The notes: generated by a model not told the origin, from the sequence alone. Positions 45,959 to 55,704 are shown, numbered from the stretch's first letter. The stretch is DNA of 64,000 bases from Deltaproteobacteria bacterium (GCA_020633415.1 JACKDQ010000003.1:124001-188000), one strand, 5' to 3'. Numbers and translations: made by a program.

Positions 45959-46933
45959 TCAGACCGAGGTGCTGGCAAAGACAAAGTTTTCAACGACAAG
46001 CCGTGGGTTAACGTTTGCATCGAGCGCTGTCTGGGCTTGCTGAAGCTCCCAGAGTGTGGCGCGAAGTTTCGTGTTTGAGAGCGCTTCGACCCCGCGGAGT
46101 GCTTCGACTGTCGCGGTGCGGTCGCCCCCCATCTCGCGCTGGAGCATCACATCCCGCAACCACAACCGCAAGAGCTTTAGTGTTTCGGCGACGCGTGGTC
46201 GTTCGCGGCCCAGCGGTTCACTAAAAGAGAAGGTTGCGCTGGCTGAGGGGGTGATCAGCATCTGCCAGAGCTGCTCGGCCAAGGTTAAGGCCTCGGCGAG
46301 GAAGTCGCCGTTGAGCAACTCGAGGGCGCGACCGGGGCTGCCCTCGGCTAAACGCAGCGCATTTGCTTTGGTTTGTTGGGTGAGTTCGGGCCTGCCTGCT
46401 GCGGCCAGCTGTGCGCTGACGACGGTTGCTGTTTCTTGATCGCTTAGCGGGCGAAAGCGCAGAAGCTGGCAGCGCGAGCGCAGGGTCAAGATCACGCGAT
46501 GCATCGCCGACGTGCAGAGCACGAAATGGGTATCGGCACGTGGCTCCTCGACCGATTTGAGCAGAGCGTTGGCGGCACTTAGATTGAGCGTCTCCGCGCC
46601 GTCGATGACGATGATCCGTGCGCGAGCCTCGTGAGGCGGGAACGCGGCGTTTTCTGCCAAGGCGCGCACTTGGTCGATCTTGATGAAGCGGCCGTCCGGC
46701 TCGATCACGATCAGGTCGGGATGCTGCCCGGATGAAACGCGCGTGCAGATCTCGCAGTGGTCACAGCCTCCGCTTTCGCAGTTGACCGCGCAGAACAGTG
46801 CCGCGGCCGTCGCGCGCTTGCCAACGCCTGCTGGGCCAGCGAACAAATAGGCTCCGCTGAGTCGGCGATGGCTCAGCGCGCTCTGCAGCGCGGCTACAGC
46901 GTGGCCCTGGCCAATGATCTTCGAGAAATTCAA
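45959..46933 (-). CDS. holB: DNA polymerase III delta-prime subunit
   Basis: 324 residues from a TTG supported by GGAG 8 bases upstream. AAA+ fold with P-loop GPAGVGKRAT, a four-Cys zinc module (CESGGCDHCEIC), Walker B-like IIVIDGAETL, a LLKSVEEP segment and the SRC arginine motif (LRSRCQ). It is part of the clamp loader that places the beta sliding clamp on DNA. It is followed 66 bases later by the RicT-like gene. Confidence 0.88.
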   Translation of the reverse strand: MNFSKIIGQGHAVAALQSALSHRRLSGAYLFAGPAGVGKRATAAALFCAVNCESGGCDHCEICTRVSSGQHPDLIVIEPDGRFIKIDQVRALAENAAFPPHEARARIIVIDGAETLNLSAANALLKSVEEPRADTHFVLCTSAMHRVILTLRSRCQLLRFRPLSDQETATVVSAQLAAAGRPELTQQTKANALRLAEGSPGRALELLNGDFLAEALTLAEQLWQMLITPSASATFSFSEPLGRERPRVAETLKLLRLWLRDVMLQREMGGDRTATVEALRGVEALSNTKLRATLWELQQAQTALDANVNPRLVVENFVFASTSV

Positions 46934-47313
46934 CAGTTAGACTCCACGTCTGCTCTTGCTAGCAGGCTTGGCGCTCACCGTCAAAGCGCCTAATTGTCAC
47001 TGCGAATTATTGCGTTCTTGCTGACGTAAATTTGTGTGGAGTGTAGTGCGAGGTGCGATGCTTGTGTACATAAAATTAGCTGACTAAACGGGTGGTTTAT
47101 GTGGTCAACCCTGCTACAGCAGCGTTCATATGGACGTCAATTAATGTATTTGAAATTACAAAAATGAAATAAAAAAATTTGCCCGGGCCGCGGTTCTAGT
47201 GAATTGTTTTTCTACGGTAAATACGGGCGACCATCCGGAAGCCAGCGCCAACGGCCTGCACTTTTCTTTGAAAGACCGCTCAGCAGCCGATGGAAAGCAC
47301 AGGTGGGGACAAC
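46934..47313. other. AT-rich intergenic region between holB and the endopeptidase gene
   Basis: About 380 bases with no convincing gene, the longest gap in the window. Positions 47080-47175 are far richer in A and T than their surroundings (for example AAATGAAATAAAAAAATTT at 47162-47180). It must carry the promoter of the endopeptidase and the upstream control of holB. No riboswitch or tRNA could be recognised; a small RNA is possible. Confidence 0.6.
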
Positions 47314-48084
47314 ATGGACGCAAACAACTACAGCACGGGCTGCCGTGCATTCCTTGCTGCGTGCTGCACACTAGGCCTTCTGTTTTCCGGTACGCAGGCT
47401 CTGGCTTCCGATACGACGGAAGGCACCAAGCTGGCGTTGGCTACCGTATCCTCGTCGCCACGCTTTCCGAGCGCACCGGCGAAACATCGCTATCGCGTAA
47501 AACAGCGGATTCGCCACACCGAGCGCCGTCCGCGTACGCGCTTCGTTCGGCTTACCGACGGTCCCGGCTATCGCGTATTGCGACCGGAGCGAGCCTGGGG
47601 TACGCGGCTTTTGGTGAAACGTCTCAAGGAGGCGTTGGCCGAATATCACTTGCGCTTCCCCGATGCGCCGGTGGTCTGGGTGCACGATTTGAGTCAACGG
47701 CGCGGCGGTAAGCTCAAGCCCCATAAGTCTCATCGCTGGGGGCGTGATGTCGATGTGCGCGCGCCAACCCGTTGGCTGTGGCGCAAGGGTAAGCGCATCA
47801 AAGTGTACGACGTTGAACGTAACTGGCACCTGCTTCGCGCGATCTTGCGGAGCGAAGACCTGATGTTTGTTTTCGTCAACTATCGGTTGCAGCGCAAGCT
47901 CTACCACTACGCCGTGAGCAAGGGCTATCCGAAGGCTTGGCTGTCCGAGGTTTTCCAGTTCCCGCGCAGTAAGATGGCGCATAAGGGCATCGTTCGTCAC
48001 GAGCCAGGGCATATGCATCATCTCCATCTGCGCTACGGGACCAAGACCGACCCCGAGGGGATCATGGTCGCCTTCAAGCACTAG
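47314..48084 (+). CDS. MepA-like penicillin-insensitive murein endopeptidase
   Basis: 256 residues from the ATG at 47314 (GGTGGGG just upstream), giving a signal peptide ending QALAS. A basic stretch follows. The LAS-type zinc site is visible: SHRWGRDVDVR supplies His and Asp, and PGHMHHLHLRYG supplies the other His. These enzymes cut D-Ala-meso-DAP cross-links in peptidoglycan. A PBP4-type gene lies nearby on the other strand. Confidence 0.82.
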   Translation: MDANNYSTGCRAFLAACCTLGLLFSGTQALASDTTEGTKLALATVSSSPRFPSAPAKHRYRVKQRIRHTERRPRTRFVRLTDGPGYRVLRPERAWGTRLLVKRLKEALAEYHLRFPDAPVVWVHDLSQRRGGKLKPHKSHRWGRDVDVRAPTRWLWRKGKRIKVYDVERNWHLLRAILRSEDLMFVFVNYRLQRKLYHYAVSKGYPKAWLSEVFQFPRSKMAHKGIVRHEPGHMHHLHLRYGTKTDPEGIMVAFKH

Positions 48085-48182
48085 CGCTCGGGCCGAGCGA
48101 TCCGCCGCGCCGACCGGCGCAGGCGATCAAGACGCCGTCGTCGAAACGCACTTTCTCCGAACAACGCATTGAAGCATCGGAC

Positions 48183-49241
48183 TCAGTCGGCGCTCTCCGC
48201 CGTCTGAGCTGCATCGCTGATGATCCGTTGTCGCGTCGACGGTGGATCGGGCGTTGGCGCGCCACCGCGCTCGAAATGGACCGCGTTGGCACAGGACAAG
48301 CGACAGACTTCACGGAACGGGGCGATCGGCGAGCGGCGGCTGTGGAGCAGCACCTTGGCGCTGGCGATCTGTGTCAACTGTCGCGAGACGGTACGTCCGT
48401 TGGGAGCCTGCTCATCGGCAGCAATCAATTGTTCTGTCCGCGCTGCGATCTCACCTTCAAGCCGGATCGTTCGCCCGGTCGCAATGAAGCGGATACTGTT
48501 TGGCGCCCAGTCGGCACGAATCAGCGCAGCCTGGGTGATGTCGCGGAAGCGATAAACCTCTCCACCGAGGTAGAGTGCGACGAACGTCAGCGGCGGGGTG
48601 CGCAACGGTCCCAAGTTCGTGCGGACCGAATAGAGCTCTAGTGCTGCTGTTGGCTCCTCGCGGAACGCGCAGCAATGCACCCGGGTCCAAGCGCTTCGCC
48701 GTGCGTTTCCCCAGGCGTGGTACTGGCCACCAGGCGATTGGTCAAGCTGTAGTTCGCGTTCACCCACAGCGACCGTGCCGCTCAGGTAGATCGCGGGGTT
48801 GGGCGTCAGCGACTTACTGGCGACCAGCGCACTGTGGTAGCCGAACTCGGGCAGGGGAAGATGTGGAAACGACGACGAGCGGTAGTTCAGATCCCAGCGG
48901 ACCGCCGGCGTCTTTTTCGTCTGAGGAAGGTTGCCGCGGATGCGGTCTGCGGTGAGTTCCCCCGCGTCTATCGCGATTCTCAGCGGTGCATCTTGCAGCG
49001 CGAGTCGCTGCACATCGAATCGCTGCAACAGCGCGAGGTTGTTGCCGCCTTGGATCGCATCGAAGAAGCTAAATGCTAGCGAGCAACTGGGCTGGCCATG
49101 GCCCGCCTTGGGGGAGTGAAGGCCATAATGGATCACGCCGCCGGTGCGACTTGGCCGATGATTGAAGCTCGTGCCCCAGACTTCGTAGTGGCCCGTCAGC
49201 CCTCGTCGCCAGCGTGGGGCGTTGACGTCGGTGTTAGACAT
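48183..49241 (-). CDS. CrtC/AttH-like (tocopherol cyclase-type) beta-barrel enzyme
   Basis: 352 residues, no signal peptide, ATG preceded by GGGGA. A GHYEVWGTSFNHR start, the FFDAIQG segment, a RWDLNYRSS strand and a final IRLEGEI block resemble the lipocalin-like pair of beta-barrels of the hydroxyneurosporene synthase/AttH and tocopherol cyclase families. Members act on or bind carotenoids and other lipids. Function here is not known; assignment is by recalled motifs. Confidence 0.5.
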   Translation of the reverse strand: MSNTDVNAPRWRRGLTGHYEVWGTSFNHRPSRTGGVIHYGLHSPKAGHGQPSCSLAFSFFDAIQGGNNLALLQRFDVQRLALQDAPLRIAIDAGELTADRIRGNLPQTKKTPAVRWDLNYRSSSFPHLPLPEFGYHSALVASKSLTPNPAIYLSGTVAVGERELQLDQSPGGQYHAWGNARRSAWTRVHCCAFREEPTAALELYSVRTNLGPLRTPPLTFVALYLGGEVYRFRDITQAALIRADWAPNSIRFIATGRTIRLEGEIAARTEQLIAADEQAPNGRTVSRQLTQIASAKVLLHSRRSPIAPFREVCRLSCANAVHFERGGAPTPDPPSTRQRIISDAAQTAESAD

Positions 49242-49313
49242 CTATCCCCATAGTCGCGAAAAATGGCGCCGCGGCAAAGTCTTTTGCTGGCGCTTGCCGA
49301 CGGAGTCACGCGC

Positions 49314-50801
49314 TCAACGTTCGAGGAAGGTCACCAGTGCTTGCGCCATTTGGTCGGCGACTCGGCGCGCTGCAGCGATCTTTCCGTCCGGAAAGTCGGT
49401 CAGCAGAAACGAGAACACCAGTGGTGCGCGTTGCTTGGTGGTGCCAGCGTAGCCCGAGAGTGAGACGACGTGGTTGAGCGTGCCGGTCTTGGCGCGCAGA
49501 TATCCTTCTACGCCGCTACCGGCGAATCGCTTGGCTAGCGTGCCGTCTTGGCCCGCTATCGGCAATGAGGCCATTAGGTCTGCTCCGTAGCGAAAGTCGC
49601 TCGCCACCTGCCGAAGCAGCGTGCAGATTTGTGTCGCGCTAAAGCGGTTCTCTTCGTAAAGCCCAGATCCGTTGGCGAGCGTGTATTTGCCGGCCTCGAT
49701 GCCGACGCGCTTGAGCAGGGCGCGAAGAACTCGTAGGCCTTTCTCAGATGTTCCCGGAGCACCGTGCTTTTCTGCTCCGAGCACCTTCAGCAGCTGTTCA
49801 GCGACGAAGTTGCTCGAGCTCTTGGTCATGTAACGCACCAGACTGGCCAGCGGGGCCGAGTGTACGACGTAGATCTCCTCGCCACTCGGTGCTTTGCCGG
49901 CGACGGGGTCGTGGTTGTCGATGCGGATCCCTTGGGCCTGCAACTCGTGGCGCAGGGTCAGGCCGAAGAACAGCGCGGGATGTTCAACCCGTCGCAGATG
50001 CCAGCCGCCGCGGTATCCTGGACGGAGTTGCCCCTTGATCGTCAGCAGAGTGCGGGCTCGTTCGGCCTGCGTTGATAGCTCCAACTTGGTGCGAGCGCGG
50101 CGACCGACGGTCTGCAGGTCGACTTGGGTCGTGATGTAGTCGGTAGTTGGTTCGATGATCACTCGGCCAGCTTGTCCGGCGCGATCGCCGCCGAGCACTT
50201 GGATCGCAAAGGCATTTTCATTGAGAGATAGCGCACCGGTGGCTGCGCGATAGTACATGTCGCTGGTTCGCGTCTCAAACAGCGGAGGAAGCCGTTGGTC
50301 GTCGAAAAGACGCTCGTCGAGCACGATACGGCCACTGATTCGCTTGATCCCGAAGTGCTTAAGGTAGCGAGCGATACGCCAAAGATGCTGTGGGGCCAAA
50401 GATGGGTCGCCGGAGCCGCGGACGTAGAGGTTTCCTTTAACGACTCCGTCGACAACCCGATCGACGTAGACGCGTGTCGCGAAGCGATAGGCCGGACCCA
50501 GTTCTGAAAGTGCAGCGATCGCAGTGACCAATTTGACGTTGGAGGCGATCGGCACGCTGAGTTCAGCGTTTTTGGCGAATAGCGTTCTGCCGGTCAGCTC
50601 GCTGACCAAGACAGCGATCTTGCCGGGTTGGAGATCGGGGGCACGACTCAGGGTCTCCAATTGCTGGCGCAGCCAACCCAGCGGGTCGCGTGGGCTGTTT
50701 GCCGATGCAGGATGCGTGATGCATAGAACGGCAAGGCAGGCAGCTAGCTGAAACCGCCGCCTTGTCGTGGTTTGCGGATTCTCGTCGGTGTGGCAACTCA
50801 C
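49314..50801 (-). CDS. dacB: D-alanyl-D-alanine carboxypeptidase/endopeptidase, PBP4 type (S13)
   Basis: 495 residues from a GTG. A signal peptide ends near ASANS. The three penicillin-binding motifs are present: SNVK (Ser87-Lys90), SSN in KSSSNF, and KTG in AKTGTL. DacB removes terminal D-Ala or cuts cross-links in the periplasm. A TATGAT hexamer lies exactly 6 bases before the GTG, without a Shine-Dalgarno sequence. The start is 45 bases from the divergent acyltransferase gene. Confidence 0.88.
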   Translation of the reverse strand: MSCHTDENPQTTTRRRFQLAACLAVLCITHPASANSPRDPLGWLRQQLETLSRAPDLQPGKIAVLVSELTGRTLFAKNAELSVPIASNVKLVTAIAALSELGPAYRFATRVYVDRVVDGVVKGNLYVRGSGDPSLAPQHLWRIARYLKHFGIKRISGRIVLDERLFDDQRLPPLFETRTSDMYYRAATGALSLNENAFAIQVLGGDRAGQAGRVIIEPTTDYITTQVDLQTVGRRARTKLELSTQAERARTLLTIKGQLRPGYRGGWHLRRVEHPALFFGLTLRHELQAQGIRIDNHDPVAGKAPSGEEIYVVHSAPLASLVRYMTKSSSNFVAEQLLKVLGAEKHGAPGTSEKGLRVLRALLKRVGIEAGKYTLANGSGLYEENRFSATQICTLLRQVASDFRYGADLMASLPIAGQDGTLAKRFAGSGVEGYLRAKTGTLNHVVSLSGYAGTTKQRAPLVFSFLLTDFPDGKIAAARRVADQMAQALVTFLER

Positions 50802-50846
50802 GCCGATATCATACCCGCGCCGGCTATTTTTCGCTAAGCTCGCTCC
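50802..50846. promoter_or_regulatory. Divergent leaderless promoters of dacB and the DUF374-HEAT operon
   Basis: On the minus strand TATGAT (50808-50813) is 6 bases before dacB's GTG. On the plus strand TAAGCT (50835-50840) is 6 bases before the ATG at 50847. Both lie in a 45-base gap, so the -35 area of each overlaps the other's -10. Confidence 0.55.
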
Positions 50847-53378
50847 ATGTCGTGGCTACTGGGCTGGCTGATTGCCGTCGTTGTGCAGATGTTGCGGTTG
50901 ACGTGGCGTGTGCAACACGTCGGCGCCAATCGGGCGATGCACGGCGTTTTTGCCTACTTCCACGGCGATCTGCTGGCCTTGGTCGGTTGTCGACGAGACG
51001 TCAGGTTGCTGATCAGCAACAGCCGCGATGGTCAACTGGCAGCGCGAGCCTGTCGCGCGTTGGGCTACGCGGTCGTGCGGGGTAGTAGTAGCCGGGGCGG
51101 GGTCGTCGGGGCGCTTGGCCTGGTGCGGCAGCTGCGTCGTCGCCGTTCTGTTGCGATCGCTGTTGATGGACCGAAAGGGCCACGTGAGCAGATCAATGGC
51201 AGTCCGCTTCGCCTGGCGGCGATGGCCAAGGCGCGACTATTCCCAGTCGTCGCACGGGCAGACCGCGCTTGGCGGCTGAAGTCGTGGGACCGACTGCTGG
51301 TCCCCAAGCCCTTCGCTCGGGTCGTGGTCGTTTGGGGCGAAGCCGTAGACGATCAGGACGATCTGCATCGCGCTCTGACCGCCTTGCCGACGCAGGGCCA
51401 GCAGCTGCTTGCGCGACGCGAGCCAGGTTGGCGCTGCCGTGCAAGACGCCTTGTTGTTTTGGCCTTGCCGCTGTTGCTTTGTTGTCAGGACGGGCCCGAT
51501 CTGCTTTCGAGCGATCGCGCGGCGATCCGTGTTGCCGAGTTGCAGCGGATTGGCGAACGTAATCAGACGGCACGGCGCGATGCCGTAGCGCGCGCGCTGG
51601 ATGACCCCTCGACCGGGGTTCGCGTCCAAGCGCTACGGACCCTTGGCAAGCTCGGCGCCGGACGACATCTCGGCAAGCTGTTGCGCTATGCGGCGCACCC
51701 ACAGCTGCGGCTCAAGTTGGCGGCGCTGTACGCGCTGGGTGCCGGGGGGCGTCCAGCTGAGGTGCAGCCGGCGTTGGTTGCGGCCCTCGAAGATCGCCGC
51801 AGGGTGGTGCGCCGGGCTGCTCGCGATTCCTTGCTTCGACTTGGCGTCGCGCGTGATGCGTTGTGGCGGCAGATCGCTGAGCGGCGACTCGAACTCAACC
51901 GCAAGCGACTGCGTCATCCTGCAGCTGGTGTTCGATTGCTTGCCGTCGCTGAATTGGCACGCTCGCGTGAGACGGAGGCGATTCAACTGCTCAATGCAGC
52001 GCTCGCGGATCGCGATCCAACGGTCGCCGTTGCGGCGATCGAAGCCCTGGCAAGGGCGGATGTCGATCCGCGCAGCAAGCAGCAGGTGATTGCGCTGATC
52101 GACCGGATGTCCCTCGATCAGCGACTCGCTGTCCTGCCGGCGCTCGAACGCCTTGGCATGCTTCGGGCGCCCGCCGTCGATGAGTTGCTTGCCAGTCCAC
52201 TGGTCGATGAAACGTTGCGTGCACTGGCACCGACAAGATGGTGCCCCTCGGCAGCTCAGCAGCCCTTGATCTGTGGGAGGGCTGTCGGTGAGAACAATGA
52301 TGCCTCGGCAATCGCTGTGTTGCGGCGCTGCAAGGCGATCTGTTCTGCGCAGCATCAAGCGCTGATCGCCAAGCTCAAGGAAGATGATCCAGCGGCGATC
52401 GCGATCTTAGCGAGCTTGGCTTGGAAAGCACCAGGCGCGCTGCAGATCGCCCAGCAGATCTATCAGTCCTTTGCCGCGCGACGTGGGCGCTGGCTTTCGG
52501 CGCAGGTCTGGCGCGCATTCGATGACGCCGACGCCGTGCCGTCGGCGCAGACCAGGCCGCCGGTCAAAGGCAGCAAACAGCAGCGCTTGGCGCGCTTGCT
52601 CGATCGCTTCGAGCGGGTTGATGACGATCAGGACCCCCTGTTGCCGGCGGCGGTGGAGGAGGAGCGTGCGGTACAGGCGGTACATTTTGCCGCGCGTTGC
52701 GCAGAGGAGGACGCATCGGCGTGGCTGATCAAGGTTTTTTTGGAGAGCGATGTACTTGCCCTTGCGCGTGTCGCTGCGAGCGAACTGCTCGCCTTGGGCG
52801 GTCCGCTACCGGCGCAGCTTAGCCAACGCGTCGTAGCCTTGTCAGAAGACCGACGAGCTAGTGCGCGACTGCTGGCAATGCGCTTGTGTCCGCGGCTGGG
52901 CGCCCAAGGGGCAGCGATCGCCTCGCGGTTGGCGACAGATGCCGTCGCCGAAGTGCGCGTTGACGCCGCGCGCTGCTTGGCCAAGCTGCGCGATCCTCTG
53001 GCGGTCGATTTACTGATCAAGCTGCTCGACGGTGTTGCGGCCGATGCGGCGGTGGGTATGCTCGCCGAACTCGGAGTGGCCAAAGCGGCGTCGCCGCTAC
53101 AGCGTCGTCTACAACGCCTGAACGACGATGCGTCTGACGACGAACGAGCTCTGCTCTTGCGCGCTGTTGGCGCCTCAAAGGCGGAGGGAGCGGAAATGCT
53201 GATCGACGAGCACCTGCTCGATCCCCGCTGGAAGGTTCGCCTAGCCGCTGCAGAAGTGCTCGCTGCTAGTGGCAAGGCAAGTGCATCTCGCCTGCTCGCT
53301 GGCTGCCAAGCTGACTTCGACTACGCGGTTCGGCGCGTCTGCAAAAAAGCGGCGGCCCCCAAGGGGGGCGGACAGTGA
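50847..53378 (+). CDS. DUF374 lysophospholipid acyltransferase fused to HEAT repeats
   Basis: 843 residues. Residues 1-200 match the DUF374 acyltransferase family: WRVQHVG near the start, YFHGDLLAL, VRGSSSRGG, DGPKGPR and a final RSWD-like KSWDRLLVPKPF. A hydrophobic stretch at about 200-213 ends in two Cys (LALPLLLCCQDG) and looks exactly like a lipoprotein signal. Residues 225-843 are HEAT repeats. The usual DUF374 protein is about 220 residues, so this is a fusion. There is no in-frame ATG or GTG at the junction that would allow a separate protein. It heads a five-gene overlapping operon. Confidence 0.8.
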   Translation: MSWLLGWLIAVVVQMLRLTWRVQHVGANRAMHGVFAYFHGDLLALVGCRRDVRLLISNSRDGQLAARACRALGYAVVRGSSSRGGVVGALGLVRQLRRRRSVAIAVDGPKGPREQINGSPLRLAAMAKARLFPVVARADRAWRLKSWDRLLVPKPFARVVVVWGEAVDDQDDLHRALTALPTQGQQLLARREPGWRCRARRLVVLALPLLLCCQDGPDLLSSDRAAIRVAELQRIGERNQTARRDAVARALDDPSTGVRVQALRTLGKLGAGRHLGKLLRYAAHPQLRLKLAALYALGAGGRPAEVQPALVAALEDRRRVVRRAARDSLLRLGVARDALWRQIAERRLELNRKRLRHPAAGVRLLAVAELARSRETEAIQLLNAALADRDPTVAVAAIEALARADVDPRSKQQVIALIDRMSLDQRLAVLPALERLGMLRAPAVDELLASPLVDETLRALAPTRWCPSAAQQPLICGRAVGENNDASAIAVLRRCKAICSAQHQALIAKLKEDDPAAIAILASLAWKAPGALQIAQQIYQSFAARRGRWLSAQVWRAFDDADAVPSAQTRPPVKGSKQQRLARLLDRFERVDDDQDPLLPAAVEEERAVQAVHFAARCAEEDASAWLIKVFLESDVLALARVAASELLALGGPLPAQLSQRVVALSEDRRASARLLAMRLCPRLGAQGAAIASRLATDAVAEVRVDAARCLAKLRDPLAVDLLIKLLDGVAADAAVGMLAELGVAKAASPLQRRLQRLNDDASDDERALLLRAVGASKAEGAEMLIDEHLLDPRWKVRLAAAEVLAASGKASASRLLAGCQADFDYAVRRVCKKAAAPKGGGQ

Positions 53379-54550
53379 ACGCTGACCTTCGCGTCGACAT
53401 ACCGCTGCTGAACGACGGTAGCTCCGCCGAAACCGCCGTCAGTCTATTGATTGAGCAGGGCCTGGTGGTCTGGCGCGGTCCGACGAGCGACTCACCACCG
53501 TCGACGTGTGAGGCACGGGTGCTCGATAGTCAGCACTGCGTGGTGCCCGGGTTCGTCGATATCCACGTGCATGGTGCGCAGGGCGTCGACGTCACTGACG
53601 ACGCTGCGGATGCGCTAGTGGCGGTCGGAGCTGCGCATCTCGTCCAGGGAACGACGGCCTGGTGTCCGACGATCGTAAGTTGTGCCACGGAGCGGATGCT
53701 GGCGACATTGGAGCGGGTCGGTCGCGCACGCGCGGTCCGGTCCGCCGGCCTGCCGCGCGTTCTCGGCGCACATCTCGAAGGTCCATTCCTCAATCCCGAT
53801 CGCCGAGGCGCCCACCCGATGACGGCGCTGCGCGCGCCGGACATCGCATTGGCCAAAGAATTGCTGGCCGCTGCCGGTGGAGCGTTGGCGCTGCTGACTA
53901 TCGCGCCCGAGCTGCCGGGGGCGATGGCTGTGATCGAGTTGATGCACGACGCGGGGGTCGTGGTCTCGATCGGGCATAGTCAGGCAACCTACCAACAGAC
54001 GCTCGATGCATTCGCCGCCGGGTGTCGCAGTGTCACGCACCTTTTTAACGCGATGTCCGCGTTTCACCACCGCCATCCAGGTGTGATGGGTGCTGCGATC
54101 GACTGCGATGATGTGTGGTGCGAATTGATTGCCGACGGTGTGCATGTCGCTTGGCCGATGGTTCGGTTGCTTTGTCGCGCCAAACCGACCGAGCGCATCG
54201 CGTTGATTACCGATTGTACCGCCGCTTGGGGGGCTGCGTCGGCCTCACTGGGCGAGCAAACGATCACTGCGCGTGACGGCGCAGCGCGACTGAACGACGG
54301 GACGCTGGCCGGGTCGACGTTGACGATGGATCGCGCGCTACGCGGTGTCGTTGAACATGGCGCGATGTCATTGACCCAGGCGGTGTACTCGGCAAGCGTG
54401 GCGCCCTGCGCGCTGCTCGCCGGCGAGCTGATCGGCGCCGTGCGTCCACTTTCCGTCGGCGCTCCTGCCGACCTGGTTGTGCTCGATGCGCAGCGGCAAG
54501 TAGTGGACGTGATGCTCGCCGGCCGCTGGATCGGCACAGATCGGCGGTGA
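53375..54550 (+). CDS. nagA: N-acetylglucosamine-6-phosphate deacetylase-like amidohydrolase
   Basis: 391 residues from a GTG overlapping the previous stop (GTGA). It has the amidohydrolase barrel with NagA features: HVHGAQG, HLEGPFLNP with the metal-ligand Glu, GHSQATY, THLFNAM and an LITDC Asp strand. NagA deacetylates GlcNAc-6-phosphate in the cytoplasm. No nagB or transporter is nearby, so in this ketosynthase operon it may act on another N-acyl sugar (inference). Confidence 0.82.
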   Translation: MNADLRVDIPLLNDGSSAETAVSLLIEQGLVVWRGPTSDSPPSTCEARVLDSQHCVVPGFVDIHVHGAQGVDVTDDAADALVAVGAAHLVQGTTAWCPTIVSCATERMLATLERVGRARAVRSAGLPRVLGAHLEGPFLNPDRRGAHPMTALRAPDIALAKELLAAAGGALALLTIAPELPGAMAVIELMHDAGVVVSIGHSQATYQQTLDAFAAGCRSVTHLFNAMSAFHHRHPGVMGAAIDCDDVWCELIADGVHVAWPMVRLLCRAKPTERIALITDCTAAWGAASASLGEQTITARDGAARLNDGTLAGSTLTMDRALRGVVEHGAMSLTQAVYSASVAPCALLAGELIGAVRPLSVGAPADLVVLDAQRQVVDVMLAGRWIGTDRR

Positions 54551-55704
54551 GCGGCGTGCGCGTTGCGGTCAGTGGCGTAGGCGCGATCAGTGCACTGGGG
54601 CTGGATTCGGTGTCGTTTGCCCGCCATCTACGCGCCGGCACGTCTGCGGTGAAGACCGGCGGAAAGTTGGCGCGCTGGGGGCTCGAGCAATATCCGAGTG
54701 CGGATGTAGCGGGAGAGTTGCGGACCGATCAGCTAGCGGTGTGCGCCGCTCGTGAAGCGATCGATATGGCTAAGCTCGGTGCGCGCGAGCGTCAGCAACT
54801 CGCAGTGGTAGTCGGCACCACAACGGGTGGCATCGCGTCGAGTGAATCGTGGCTGCTCGATGGCGCACCAGCAAGTGTGCTCGAATGTCATCGATTGTGT
54901 GCCGTTGCTGATCAGGTTGCCCACGCTGTTGGCGCTGGCGGTTTGCGTCTGACGACGGCTAATGCGTGTGCTGCATCGGCGAGCGCGATCGCTCGTGGTG
55001 TCGATCTGCTCGCGGGTGGTGTCGCCGATGCGGTGCTGGTCGGTGGCGCGGACGCGCTCTGTCGGGTGACGAGTTGGGGCTTTGCCTCGTTGCGATTGCT
55101 GAGCGATACGGTCTGTCGACCGTTTCATCAGCGACGAAGCGGTTTGAATCTCGGCGAGGGAGCGGCGTTTTTGCTGCTGGAGCCAGCAGCACGTGCCAAA
55201 CGGCGGGCGGTTAGGCCGCTCGCTTGGCTGCTGGGCTGCGGTGAAAGCTGTGACGGCTATCATCGCACGGCGCCGGCGCCCGATGCCCAGCTCGCGCAGC
55301 GTGCGGTCGTTCAGGCGCTGCAGCGTGCAGGTGTGTCAGCCTCGCAGATCGGCTATGTCAACGCCCATGGCACTGGGACGCAGCAAAACGATGCGGCCGA
55401 GGCGACGCTGTTGAGCGCGATCTTTGCGGGACGCTGCCCGGCAGTCAGCTCGATTAAGCCGGCGATCGGACACACACTGGGCGCAGCGGGTGCCTTGGAA
55501 GCGGTTGCCAGCGTGTTGGGTCTTCGCGATCAGTTTTTGCCGTGGGTGAGTTTGCCGCCGCTTGTCGGAGATCGGCCGCTCGATGACGCGATCGGATGGA
55601 TCGGGCGAGTGACCGAGCGACCGGTGGAGTTTGCACTCTCGCTGTCTTTTGCATTCGGTGGAAGTAACGCCGCGCTGGTTTTTGGACGTGCAGATGCGTT
55701 TTGA
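54547..55704 (+). CDS. Beta-ketoacyl synthase, FabF-like, with complete Cys-His-His triad
   Basis: 385 residues from a GTG overlapping nagA's stop. Thiolase fold with nucleophile Cys141 (TANACAAS), His274 (NAHGTGT) and His309 (KPAIGHTLGAAG). It is slightly shorter than FabF (about 410). It condenses acyl chains with malonyl-ACP. Its neighbour is a Cys-less ketosynthase-like protein, as in chain-length-factor pairs of polyketide and aryl-polyene systems. No fab genes are around it, so a specialised role is likelier than housekeeping. Confidence 0.85.
   Translation: MSGVRVAVSGVGAISALGLDSVSFARHLRAGTSAVKTGGKLARWGLEQYPSADVAGELRTDQLAVCAAREAIDMAKLGARERQQLAVVVGTTTGGIASSESWLLDGAPASVLECHRLCAVADQVAHAVGAGGLRLTTANACAASASAIARGVDLLAGGVADAVLVGGADALCRVTSWGFASLRLLSDTVCRPFHQRRSGLNLGEGAAFLLLEPAARAKRRAVRPLAWLLGCGESCDGYHRTAPAPDAQLAQRAVVQALQRAGVSASQIGYVNAHGTGTQQNDAAEATLLSAIFAGRCPAVSSIKPAIGHTLGAAGALEAVASVLGLRDQFLPWVSLPPLVGDRPLDDAIGWIGRVTERPVEFALSLSFAFGGSNAALVFGRADAF

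Noticed and set aside
47181..47206. Stretch with SmaI, SacII and XbaI-like sites resembling a cloning-vector polylinker
   Set aside because: Only short GC palindromes match; the order does not follow a known polylinker and the flanks are normal genome.
47199..47711. 170-residue frame overlapping the endopeptidase gene
   Set aside because: It is a shadow in another frame; the MepA zinc motifs are in the frame starting at 47314.
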